Shown: piece by piece, positions 19,695 to 27,036 of the stretch
How positions within the stretch are numbered: position 1 is the first letter of the stretch
Layout of the letters: each line of letters begins with the position of its first letter
NCBI RefSeq assembly: GCF_014170335.1
Contig: NZ_LZZS01000003.1
Location: forward strand, 124,001-188,000
Direction of reading: 5' to 3'
Length of the DNA stretch: 64,000 nt
Source: Achromobacter sp. UMC46
Lineage (GTDB): Bacteria; Pseudomonadota; Gammaproteobacteria; Burkholderiales; Burkholderiaceae_B
Position numbers and translations under genes: made by a program
The notes under the pieces: generated by a model
Databases searched by the model: none
Told to the model about the DNA's origin: nothing
Seen by the model: only the letters and a program-made list of their open reading frames with translations

Positions 19695-20471
19695 TCACTC
19701 GAGGATGGCGTAGCTGACGTGGGGTTCGTAGGTGAACCGTTGAATCCGCAGCTTATTCAGACCCAGTTTTTCCATGACGGCCAGCGTCTCGCCCGGCCAG
19801 GTGCGGTTGTTCAATTCATCGAAGACGATGACAGCGCCCTTCGGCATGCGCGGCACGAAGTGTTCCAGGCAAACCTTGGTCGGCTCATACAAGTCCAGGT
19901 CCAGGTGCAACAGCGATACAACCGTCTGCGGCTCGCGCGCCAGATAGCGAGGCACGCTTTCTGCCACATCGCCCTTTACCAATTCAACTTTCTGGATATG
20001 CCCGATGAACCGGTTCGCGTCGAATAATTCGATAGCGCGTTGCAGGTCGCCGTAGCTGTCGGCTTCATACCCGTTGACGCGGCGCTCGGTCGTCTGGATC
20101 ACGGCGTGCTGGTCCTGCTCGGAAATTCCTGAAAAACCCGAGAACGTATCGAAGCCGACGATGCGCCGTTGCAGGTTGACGGGTTCAAGCGTGGCGCTCA
20201 ACTGTGCAAACGTCATCAGGCCGCCACCCCAGTTCACGCCGCATTCCATGATGTCACCCTGCACATGCAGCGCCATCTTGAAGAGTTCGGACAAGCAAAG
20301 GAAGCGCGCGATGCTTTGGCGGGGAACGAAGCAGGGGAAGTTCTCCAGCTTCTCGACGGCGCTGCCGCGCGCTGCGGCAAACAGATCGCCCAGTTCGGCA
20401 CGGTAGTTGACTTCGCGGCTCGTGCTGCGGCCGTCCTGGCGAAAGCGGGAGGGGTCGGTAGTGTCGTTCAT
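19695..20471 (-). CDS. TylF/MycF-type sugar O-methyltransferase
   Basis: A SAM-dependent methyltransferase of the macrocin O-methyltransferase family, which methylates hydroxyls of deoxysugars in natural products and surface glycans. It has 258 residues. Typical marks are GFDTFSGFSG near residue 99 and the metal-binding acidic run LHLDLDLYEPTK near residue 190, then IVFDELNNRTWPGE. Its start overlaps the stop of the PhyH-type gene by four bases. It is the last gene of the glycan operon. Inferred role: O-methylation of the sugar attached to flagellin. Confidence 0.85.
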   Translation of the reverse strand: MNDTTDPSRFRQDGRSTSREVNYRAELGDLFAAARGSAVEKLENFPCFVPRQSIARFLCLSELFKMALHVQGDIMECGVNWGGGLMTFAQLSATLEPVNLQRRIVGFDTFSGFSGISEQDQHAVIQTTERRVNGYEADSYGDLQRAIELFDANRFIGHIQKVELVKGDVAESVPRYLAREPQTVVSLLHLDLDLYEPTKVCLEHFVPRMPKGAVIVFDELNNRTWPGETLAVMEKLGLNKLRIQRFTYEPHVSYAILE

Positions 20472-21280
20472 GCGGCTGCGTTCTCGGATTCTTGCTCGCG
20501 GCGTTGCTGGGCGTTGTGGCCCAGATAGTCCACGTAAAAGATGTTGGTGCGGTCGCCAGTGGGAAAGCGCTGGCGGCGATACTCCGCATCGGCCAGGTCG
20601 GTGATGCGCAGTTGTGTGGTCCAGCGGATCTGTTGACCCAGGTTGGGGGTGCTGCGATGCAGGAGCATCTGTTTGAAAATGACGATGTCGCCGCGTTCAG
20701 CCGCAATCGTTTCAGGCGTCTCGGTGACTTCGGCGTCCAGGCTCAGGTCGCGTTGCAAGAACGGCACATACGGCGCAATCACTTTGTCGCTGATGCGCTT
20801 GAAGGGGTAGAGGCCGCGCTTGTGGCTGCCAGGTATGACCTGGATGGTGCCAGACGCCAGATTGACGTCTTGGAACGGAATCCACAACGTGACGGCATTT
20901 TCCGACCCCAGCAGGTAGAGTGAATCCTGGTGCCAGGCGAACAGGTGACGCGAGTCTGCCGGCTTGTCCAGGCGCATGTTGCAGCACCCCATCAATGAGG
21001 GATGCGCCAGGCCCAGCTCGCGGCACAGGTCATGGACGGCCGGGCTGCCCGACATCCGAGACAGGGCGGGCAGGTACTTCAGGCGGTCATACAACAAGGA
21101 TTGCGTGGCCGGCTCTAGCTCGTATTGGCCGAAGTTGCGCGGGTTGAATTGCGGACCGACGATGCGCTGGCCCAATTCGGCCAGCTGCGTTTCCAGCTCG
21201 ATGAGTTCGCCGTGCTTCCAAAAGTCCTTCAGGACGAGGTAGCCGTCTTCTTCAAAGCGTTCCCGCTGCGTGGTGCTCAT
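20468..21280 (-). CDS. Phytanoyl-CoA dioxygenase (PhyH)-family Fe(II)/2-oxoglutarate oxygenase
   Basis: A 270-residue non-heme iron oxygenase of the PhyH superfamily. The iron-binding HxD is in FAWHQDSLYLL, and the distal histidine is likely in MLLHRSTPN with a nearby arginine for 2-oxoglutarate. The segment between them (WIPFQDVNLASGTIQVIPGS) is characteristic. Members hydroxylate or oxidise diverse small substrates, including sugars in natural product pathways. Placed between an acyltransferase and an O-methyltransferase in a glycan operon, it probably oxidises the sugar or its acyl group; the true substrate cannot be read. Confidence 0.85.
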   Translation of the reverse strand: MSTTQRERFEEDGYLVLKDFWKHGELIELETQLAELGQRIVGPQFNPRNFGQYELEPATQSLLYDRLKYLPALSRMSGSPAVHDLCRELGLAHPSLMGCCNMRLDKPADSRHLFAWHQDSLYLLGSENAVTLWIPFQDVNLASGTIQVIPGSHKRGLYPFKRISDKVIAPYVPFLQRDLSLDAEVTETPETIAAERGDIVIFKQMLLHRSTPNLGQQIRWTTQLRITDLADAEYRRQRFPTGDRTNIFYVDYLGHNAQQRREQESENAAA

Positions 21281-21316
21281 GATGTCCCTACTATTGTCTC
21301 GTTGATTCAGGCGACT

Positions 21317-21817
21317 TCAGGCGCCCGTTTCTTCACGCCGGCCCAGCACCTTCATCGGGTTGCCGCCCTGTATCGAAAACGCAGCTACCTCGCCGCGCAC
21401 GACGGAGCCCGCAGCAATCACGCATCCTTCCCGCAGGATGGCGCCGTCAAGCAGCACGCAGTTGGCGCCGATCCAGACGTCGTCTTCAATCACGATGCCG
21501 CCTTTACTTGGCCGGAACCCTTGTTCGCGGATTGTCAGGTCACGGCGGCGGAATTCATGATTCGCGGGGGCGAACGTGCAATTCGCGGCAACCGCTACCC
21601 GCGCACCCATGCGGATGCCGTTTCCGGTGTAGAGTACGCAGCCTGAATTGATCACGCATTCCGGGCCGATCTCGACATCGCCCGACCCGCCGGCAGGCTT
21701 GATCTTCACGAAGGCATCTACGACAGCCTTCGGGCCGATCACAATGCGCGTGCCGCGCGTGGAGTCTTCAATATCGGCCAGTGGCGACACGCGTGCGGTG
21801 GGGTCGATCAGGATCAT
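21317..21817 (-). CDS. Left-handed beta-helix (hexapeptide-repeat) acyltransferase
   Basis: A 166-residue transferase of the LbetaH family. Hexapeptide repeats run through most of the chain (for example IGPECVINSGCVLYTG and IVIEDDVWIGANCVLLDGAILREGCVIAAGSVV in parts), and the loop ANHEF carries a candidate catalytic histidine. Such enzymes O- or N-acetylate sugars using acetyl-CoA. Start chosen: ATG at 21817; a TTG at 21838 directly abutting the previous stop is the alternative. The role would be acylation of the operon's sugar. The serine- or amino-sugar acceptor is not known; no aminotransferase is present, which favours O-acylation. Confidence 0.85.
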   Translation of the reverse strand: MILIDPTARVSPLADIEDSTRGTRIVIGPKAVVDAFVKIKPAGGSGDVEIGPECVINSGCVLYTGNGIRMGARVAVAANCTFAPANHEFRRRDLTIREQGFRPSKGGIVIEDDVWIGANCVLLDGAILREGCVIAAGSVVRGEVAAFSIQGGNPMKVLGRREETGA

Positions 21818-21838
21818 GGCGTTAGCTCGATACCGCAA

Positions 21839-22594
21839 TCAGGCCTTGCGGCGCAGGAAACCGTCCGGCGCGGACGTGACCAGCAGGCGGTCTTCCACCG
21901 AGCGGTCGATCTCGAACTCCGGGTGTTGCTTGATCCATTCCCAAACGGCGGTCTTGGGGTTGTTGCCCTTGCCCCAGTGGCGGCCCGGCCAGGGGGTGTC
22001 GGCGGGCATGTCTTCGACAAAGGTGTCGAAGACCACGCAGTAGCTGCCCACGCTGACCAAGTCGGCATAGGCGTTCAGCTCCGCCAGCACATGGTCGTGC
22101 GTGTGGTTGGAATCCAGGCAGACCAGAATGTTCTTCTTGCCCTCGGCGTGCGTACGCACTTGCGCGATGGTCGCCGGATCAATGCTGGAGCCTTCGATCA
22201 GATGAATGCGCTTTGCCAGCGGATGCGTCTCGATGGCCTGGCGATTGTGTTCGCGGATTTCGATGTCGACGCCAACCACTTCGCCCGCGCCCAGCAGCTG
22301 AAGCATCGATGCAGACAGCATCAGCGAACCGCCGTGCGCAATGCCGGTTTCGATGATCAGGTCAGGCTTCACGGCCCAGATCAGCTCCTGCATGGCCATG
22401 GCGTCCATGGGCAGTTGGATCAGCGGCCGGCCTGCCCACGAGAAGTTGTTCATGTACTTGCGTTGCAGCGCCATCTGGCGCCACGCATTGGACAGCTCGC
22501 GGAATTCCCGGTCCGTGGCAAAGCCGGCGATGCGGGCTTCTTTTTCCTCGCGGTACTCGGGGTGCGCGTCGGGCGTGGTTTCAAGGTAGGACAT
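21839..22594 (-). CDS. CmcI-type (cephalosporin hydroxylase family) SAM methyltransferase
   Basis: 251 residues of the CmcI/rhamnosyl O-methyltransferase family. The SAM-binding motif IIETGIAHGGSLM lies near residue 80, the acidic motif VVGVDIEIREHNR near 110, and CLDSNHTHDHVLAELN near 152, the metal-site region of this family. Despite the family name, most members in sugar clusters are O-methyltransferases. The ATG directly follows the TGA of the reductase gene with no gap. Inferred role: a second O-methylation step on the glycan. Confidence 0.82.
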   Translation of the reverse strand: MSYLETTPDAHPEYREEKEARIAGFATDREFRELSNAWRQMALQRKYMNNFSWAGRPLIQLPMDAMAMQELIWAVKPDLIIETGIAHGGSLMLSASMLQLLGAGEVVGVDIEIREHNRQAIETHPLAKRIHLIEGSSIDPATIAQVRTHAEGKKNILVCLDSNHTHDHVLAELNAYADLVSVGSYCVVFDTFVEDMPADTPWPGRHWGKGNNPKTAVWEWIKQHPEFEIDRSVEDRLLVTSAPDGFLRRKA

Positions 22595-23419
22595 TCAGAT
22601 TCCTTTGTGCAGACGGTACTGCTCTAGAAAATTCGGGAAGTAATCGGAAAGGGCTCGGGGACGCAGGCCGCAAAGGGCTTGCGTGCGGCTTACATCAATG
22701 TCGGCAAATGCCCATTCGGGTGCATCGGCGGCAACCGTCGTGCGGTAGCCCAGCTTGGTTTGAATCCAGCTGGCGATATCGCCGTTGGTTGCCCCTGCGC
22801 CTTGGGCGACGTTGAAGATGCCTGCGGCGCCAGAGCGCGCAATGGCCAGAATCTGTGACACCGCGTCGTCGATATGCAAATAATCCTTGCGCGACGACAG
22901 CGCCGTGCGCAGCGTGATGACGCCGTCGCGCGCGCCTTCTTCCAGCAACTGGTCGATGAAACTGTCAGGTGTGTCGCGCAGGCCCACGATGTTCGACAAC
23001 CGCGCGACGTTCGCACCGGCGCGGCCTCCATGCAGGCAAAGCGATTCACCCATCAGCTTGGACAGGTTGTAGAGGTCGCTCGGGTCATTCGGGTTGACGG
23101 CAAGCGTCGCGGTTTCGCGCGTGTCCGACGCACCTGCATAAACTCGTGTGCTGGACAGATACGTCAAGCTGTCAAACTCCGCGTCGGCCAGCAGCGAGCG
23201 CAACACGCATACATGCGCCTCGACGGTCTCCAGCGGACGGCTCCGGAAGTCTGAGGTCAGGCCGATCGCGTAAATGACATGACCCAAAGGGCGTCGCAGC
23301 AGGCCAGGGTCGTAGCGCGGCGGGGCCTCGCACGGCACGCCGTCCGCACGCAAACGCGCGATCAGATGGCGGCCGATAAAGCCCGTTGCGCCCAGGACGG
23401 TGACCGGCCGGTGGTTCAT
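22595..23419 (-). CDS. NAD-dependent sugar epimerase/dehydratase (extended SDR), likely 4-ketoreductase
   Basis: A 274-residue extended short-chain dehydrogenase. The cofactor motif is TVLGATGFIGRHL at residues 8-20; the catalytic YxxxK is in DLYNLSKLMGE near residue 135, with a serine in the preceding TYLSSTRVY. It overlaps the upstream C-methyltransferase gene by four bases. In CDP- and TDP-deoxysugar pathways a reductase of this type turns the 4-keto intermediate into the final 6-deoxyhexose; that is the most likely role here because no other 4-ketoreductase is present. Confidence 0.85.
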   Translation of the reverse strand: MNHRPVTVLGATGFIGRHLIARLRADGVPCEAPPRYDPGLLRRPLGHVIYAIGLTSDFRSRPLETVEAHVCVLRSLLADAEFDSLTYLSSTRVYAGASDTRETATLAVNPNDPSDLYNLSKLMGESLCLHGGRAGANVARLSNIVGLRDTPDSFIDQLLEEGARDGVITLRTALSSRKDYLHIDDAVSQILAIARSGAAGIFNVAQGAGATNGDIASWIQTKLGYRTTVAADAPEWAFADIDVSRTQALCGLRPRALSDYFPNFLEQYRLHKGI

Positions 23420-24660
23420 GCTGAGGGGCTGCTTTCAATGGACAGCGACGGAATCGCGGTGACGAGCTTGGCGTGCCATTCCAGGCGCGCGTAGTCCAGT
23501 TGCTCGGCAACTTCAGCCTTCAGGTTCCACGGCAGGATCAGGATGTATTCCGGGCGGTCTTCGCGTAACCGGGCTTCCGCAACGATCGGGATGTGGCTGC
23601 CAGGCAAGAACTTGTCCTGCTTGGCCGGGTTCAAGTCGACCACGTAAGGAAGCAGGTCGGGGCGTACGCCCGCAAAGTTCAGCAGCGTGTTGCCCTTGGC
23701 GGCGGCGCCGTAGGCCGCAATGCGCTTGCCCCCGCGACGCAACTCCACCAGAAAGGCCAGCAAGTCGTTCTTGACCCGTTCCGCTTCTTGCTGAAAACGC
23801 GAATAGAACTCGGGTCCCGTCATGCCAGCCTGTTGCTCATGGGCGAGGGTGCGCGCGACGTCGTCGCTGACCACATGCTTGCCCGTGTCGGCACGTTGCG
23901 CAAAAACACGCAGGCTGCCGCCATGCGTGCTCAACTGCTCTACATCGAACACCGACAAACCGTTGGATTCGAAGATGCGCGACACAGCAGTCAGCGACAA
24001 GTACGAATAGTGCTCGTGGTACGCCGTATCGAACTGGCTGTCCTGCACCATGCGCAGCAGGTGCGGAAACTCGAACGTGGCCACGCCCTGCGGCTTGAGC
24101 AGGGCCGTGAACCCGGACACGAAATCGTTGATGTCCGGCACGTGAGCCAGCACGTTGTTGGCGGCGATGAGGTCTGCCGCGCGGCCCTGTTCGGCAAGCT
24201 CGTCGCCCAACGCGACGCCAAAGAACCGCTGCACGATGTCGATACCGCGACCACGTGCGGCCTGCGCCGTGCTGGCGGTGGGTTCGACGCCGTAGCATGG
24301 GACGCCCGCTGCCTTCACATACTGCAGCAGGTAGCCGTCGTTGGCGGCAATCTCGGTCACCATGCTGTCTGCGTCCAGCCCGAAGCGGCTGATCATCGTG
24401 TCCACGTATCGGCGCGAATGTGCCAGCCATGATGACGAGAACGAGCTGAAGTACGCGTAGTCGTCGGTAAACAAGGCCTCGCGCCCAGCGTGGTCTTCGG
24501 TCTGGACCAGCCAGCACGATTCACACACCAGGATGCGCAGCGGGAACCAGGTTTCGGGGCCGCGCAAGGCCGTATCGGTCAGGTAAGCGTTGGACGGGGG
24601 CGCATGGCCCAGATCCAGAAAGGGAAGGCGCAGGTCGGCCTGGCAGTGGCGGCACTTCAC
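23416..24660 (-). CDS. Sugar C-methyltransferase (TylCIII/TcaB9 type)
   Basis: A 414-residue enzyme with the three-part layout of NDP-hexose 3-C-methyltransferases: an N-terminal zinc-binding domain (CRHC near residue 3, CESC near residue 49), a SAM-binding domain (TEIAANDGYLLQYV near residue 102), and a C-terminal Rossmann-like domain (AAYGAAAKGNTLLNF near residue 297). The catalytic Glu-His pair of the TcaB9 type is seen in AYHEHYSYLS near residue 215. These enzymes put a methyl group on C3 of a 4-keto sugar, giving a branched sugar. Start chosen: GTG at 24660, which overlaps the epimerase stop by four bases (GTGA); the frame is open further upstream but lies within the epimerase gene. Confidence 0.88.
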   Translation of the reverse strand: MKCRHCQADLRLPFLDLGHAPPSNAYLTDTALRGPETWFPLRILVCESCWLVQTEDHAGREALFTDDYAYFSSFSSSWLAHSRRYVDTMISRFGLDADSMVTEIAANDGYLLQYVKAAGVPCYGVEPTASTAQAARGRGIDIVQRFFGVALGDELAEQGRAADLIAANNVLAHVPDINDFVSGFTALLKPQGVATFEFPHLLRMVQDSQFDTAYHEHYSYLSLTAVSRIFESNGLSVFDVEQLSTHGGSLRVFAQRADTGKHVVSDDVARTLAHEQQAGMTGPEFYSRFQQEAERVKNDLLAFLVELRRGGKRIAAYGAAAKGNTLLNFAGVRPDLLPYVVDLNPAKQDKFLPGSHIPIVAEARLREDRPEYILILPWNLKAEVAEQLDYARLEWHAKLVTAIPSLSIESSPSA

Positions 24661-25214
24661 AGTGCGACTCCAGAAAAGGCGGTGTCCAGGCGGGGGTGTT
24701 GCTGATCGCGCTCGGACACCAGGGTAAGGGGCAACGGCCAGGTGATCCCGACGCGGGCATCCTGGAAATGCAAGCCGGCTTCGGCTTGCGGGGAATATGG
24801 GGCGGTATGGCAATAGAGCATTTCCGCGTCGTCGTTCAGCGTCTGAAAGCCATGGGCAAAGCCCTCGGGAATCAGCAGGGCGCGGCCGTTTTCGGCGCTC
24901 AAGCGCTCGGCGTGCCATTGCAGAAACGTGGGGGAACCCGCTCGCAGGTCCACGGCCACATCCCACACGGCGCCGCGAATGCAGCTGACCAGTTTCATCT
25001 CGGCATGCGGCGGCAACTGATAGTGCATGCCGCGTATCGTGCCGGCTTGTGCCGTATAGGTGTGGTTGACCTGCTCAATGGCGCGCTCCCAGCCGCAAGC
25101 GCGCAAGTCGCCGGCGTCGAACAGCCGCGCAAGGAAGCCTCGCGCATCGCCACGAGGATGACGCTGCACGACTTTCAAACCGGCAAGGGGCGTGTCGATG
25201 ACATCCAGGCTCAT
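24657..25214 (-). CDS. rfbC: dTDP-4-dehydrorhamnose 3,5-epimerase-like sugar epimerase
   Basis: A 185-residue cupin-fold epimerase of the RfbC/RmlC family. The active histidine is in TIRGMHYQLPP near residue 61; the tyrosine in HTAPYSPQAEAG and the segment IPEGFAHGFQTL are typical. Start chosen: ATG at 25214 (MSLDVIDTPL), overlapping the rfbG stop by four bases. As rmlA, rmlB and rmlD are missing here and CDP-glucose genes precede it, it probably works on a CDP-4-keto-6-deoxyhexose and not on a TDP sugar. The true sugar specificity is inferred. Confidence 0.88.
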   Translation of the reverse strand: MSLDVIDTPLAGLKVVQRHPRGDARGFLARLFDAGDLRACGWERAIEQVNHTYTAQAGTIRGMHYQLPPHAEMKLVSCIRGAVWDVAVDLRAGSPTFLQWHAERLSAENGRALLIPEGFAHGFQTLNDDAEMLYCHTAPYSPQAEAGLHFQDARVGITWPLPLTLVSERDQQHPRLDTAFSGVAL

Positions 25215-26281
25215 GGCCACGCCTCGTACTTGTCGATGTCGGCGTGGCACAAGGCCAGCGCATCTTCGCCCGCATCAACGCGGCGATACCAGTCCATGCT
25301 GCGCGTGACGGCCTGGGCCAGCGGCCAGCGCGGCGCCACGTTCAAAACCGCACGCGCCTTCGACGTGTCCAGGGTCAACAGGCCGGCCTCGTGCGGGCCT
25401 TCAATCTGGTCAGCGTAAACCGTGCGGCCGCGTCCGTAGGCGGCTTGCGCTACGTCCACCACGGTGCGCACCGAGGCCGCTTCCGCGGCATCCGGCCCAA
25501 AGTTGTACGGGCCGGCAAGCGCGGGCTGTTCCCACAGCGCCTGCGCCAGCGTCAAATATCCCCCCAAGGGTTCCAGCACATGCTGCCAGGGGCGCACGGA
25601 ATCCGGACGGCGAATGTGCAGATCGCCGTTGTCGCGCCAGGCGCGCACGGCGTCTGGCAACAATCGGTCCACCGACCAGTCGCCGCCGCCAATGACGTTG
25701 CCGGCGCGGGCCGTCGCGATCGCGACGCCTTGCGCGTGCAGGAACGCATCGCGGTACGACGCGATGACCAGTTCGCTTGCTGCCTTGCTGGCGCTGTAAG
25801 GATCATGGCCGCCGAGGGTGTCGCTTTCGCGATAGGGGTGTGGCCATTCGTTGTTGCGGTAGACCTTGTCCGTCGTGACCATGACGGCGACTTTCGCGGA
25901 CGGCGTGGCGCGCAGCGCATCCAGCAGGTGCGCCGTACCCATGATGTTGGTCGCAAAGGTCTCGACCGGCTGCGCATAGCTGGGTCGTACCAGCGCCTGC
26001 GCGGCAAGATGCAGCACGATGTCGGGCTGGGCGGACAGCACGATGTCGCGCAACGCGTCCGCATTGCAGATGTCCGCATAACGGCTGTCGATCAGGCTGC
26101 CGACGCGCGCGGCCTGGTACAGGCTGGGCTCCGTGTTGGGGGGCAGCGCCACGCCCGTCACCTGCGCACCCAGGCGGTGCAGCCACAGCGCCAGCCAGCT
26201 TCCCTTGAAGCCGGTGTGGCCGGTCAGCAAAACACGTTTGCCGCGCCAGAAGCCGGGAGCGGGGCTTACCAGACTTTCCAT
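25211..26281 (-). CDS. rfbG: CDP-glucose 4,6-dehydratase
   Basis: Converts CDP-glucose to CDP-4-keto-6-deoxyglucose with bound NAD. It has 356 residues, normal for the family. It opens with the RfbG-specific GKRVLLTGHTGFKGSWLALW near residue 13, has the TTDKVYRN motif near 131, and the catalytic YSASK near 158. Start chosen: ATG at 26281 with an AAGG ribosome site, giving a 16-base overlap with the end of rfbF. Paired with rfbF it fixes the pathway as CDP-linked. Confidence 0.95.
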   Translation of the reverse strand: MESLVSPAPGFWRGKRVLLTGHTGFKGSWLALWLHRLGAQVTGVALPPNTEPSLYQAARVGSLIDSRYADICNADALRDIVLSAQPDIVLHLAAQALVRPSYAQPVETFATNIMGTAHLLDALRATPSAKVAVMVTTDKVYRNNEWPHPYRESDTLGGHDPYSASKAASELVIASYRDAFLHAQGVAIATARAGNVIGGGDWSVDRLLPDAVRAWRDNGDLHIRRPDSVRPWQHVLEPLGGYLTLAQALWEQPALAGPYNFGPDAAEAASVRTVVDVAQAAYGRGRTVYADQIEGPHEAGLLTLDTSKARAVLNVAPRWPLAQAVTRSMDWYRRVDAGEDALALCHADIDKYEAWP

Positions 26282-27036
26282 GGCGCCTTGCCCGTGCTCC
26301 ACAGCGACTCCAGCAGGTTCTTTTCGCGCAGCGTGTCCATGGGCTGCCAGAAGCCCAGATGTTCAAAAGCATGCAGCTCGCCATCACGGCTGAGCGTTTC
26401 CAGAGGGCCGGCTTCCCAGGTAGTGTCGTCATCGTCGATCAGCGACAGCACGCTGGGCGACAGCACGAAGAAGCCGCCGTTGATCAGGCCGCCGTCACCA
26501 CGGGGCTTTTCGGTGAAACCGGTCACGCGATCGCCGTCGCGGCGCAGCGCGCCATAGCGTCCGGGCGGTTGCACGGCGGTGACGGTGGCGGCCTTGCCAT
26601 GCTTGCGATGAAACGCAATCAGCGCGCCGATGTCGATGTCTGCCACGCCATCGCCATAGGTGAAGCAGAACGCGTCGTCTTCCTTCACATAGTCCGCCAC
26701 GCGCTTCAAGCGGCCGCCGGTCATGGTGGTTTCACCCGTGTCCACTAGCGTCACGCGCCACGGCTCGGCCTTGCGCTGGTGCACTTCCATGCGGTTGTCG
26801 GCCATGTCGAAGGTGACGTCGGACATGTGCAGGAAGTAGTTGGCGAAGTACTCCTTGATCATGTAGCCCTTGTAGCCGCAGCAGATCACGAAGTCGTTCA
26901 CGCCGTGGGCGGAGTACGTTTTCATGATGTGCCACAGGATGGGCCGCCCGCCGATTTCGATCATCGGCTTGGGGCGCGTGTGGGTTTCTTCGGAAATCCG
27001 GGTACCCAGGCCCCCGGCGAGGATGATGGCTTTCAT
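26266..27036 (-). CDS. rfbF: Glucose-1-phosphate cytidylyltransferase
   Basis: Makes CDP-glucose from CTP and glucose-1-phosphate. It has 256 residues, normal for RfbF. The nucleotidyltransferase signature AGGLGTRISEETHTRPKP begins at residue 7; the specific segments YKGYMIKEYFANYF near 55 and ALRRDGDRVTGFTEKP near 160 match RfbF and not RmlA. Its ATG overlaps the stop of the GT41 fusion gene by four bases (ATGA), tying sugar synthesis directly to the glycosyltransferase. Confidence 0.96.
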   Translation of the reverse strand: MKAIILAGGLGTRISEETHTRPKPMIEIGGRPILWHIMKTYSAHGVNDFVICCGYKGYMIKEYFANYFLHMSDVTFDMADNRMEVHQRKAEPWRVTLVDTGETTMTGGRLKRVADYVKEDDAFCFTYGDGVADIDIGALIAFHRKHGKAATVTAVQPPGRYGALRRDGDRVTGFTEKPRGDGGLINGGFFVLSPSVLSLIDDDDTTWEAGPLETLSRDGELHAFEHLGFWQPMDTLREKNLLESLWSTGKAPWKVW

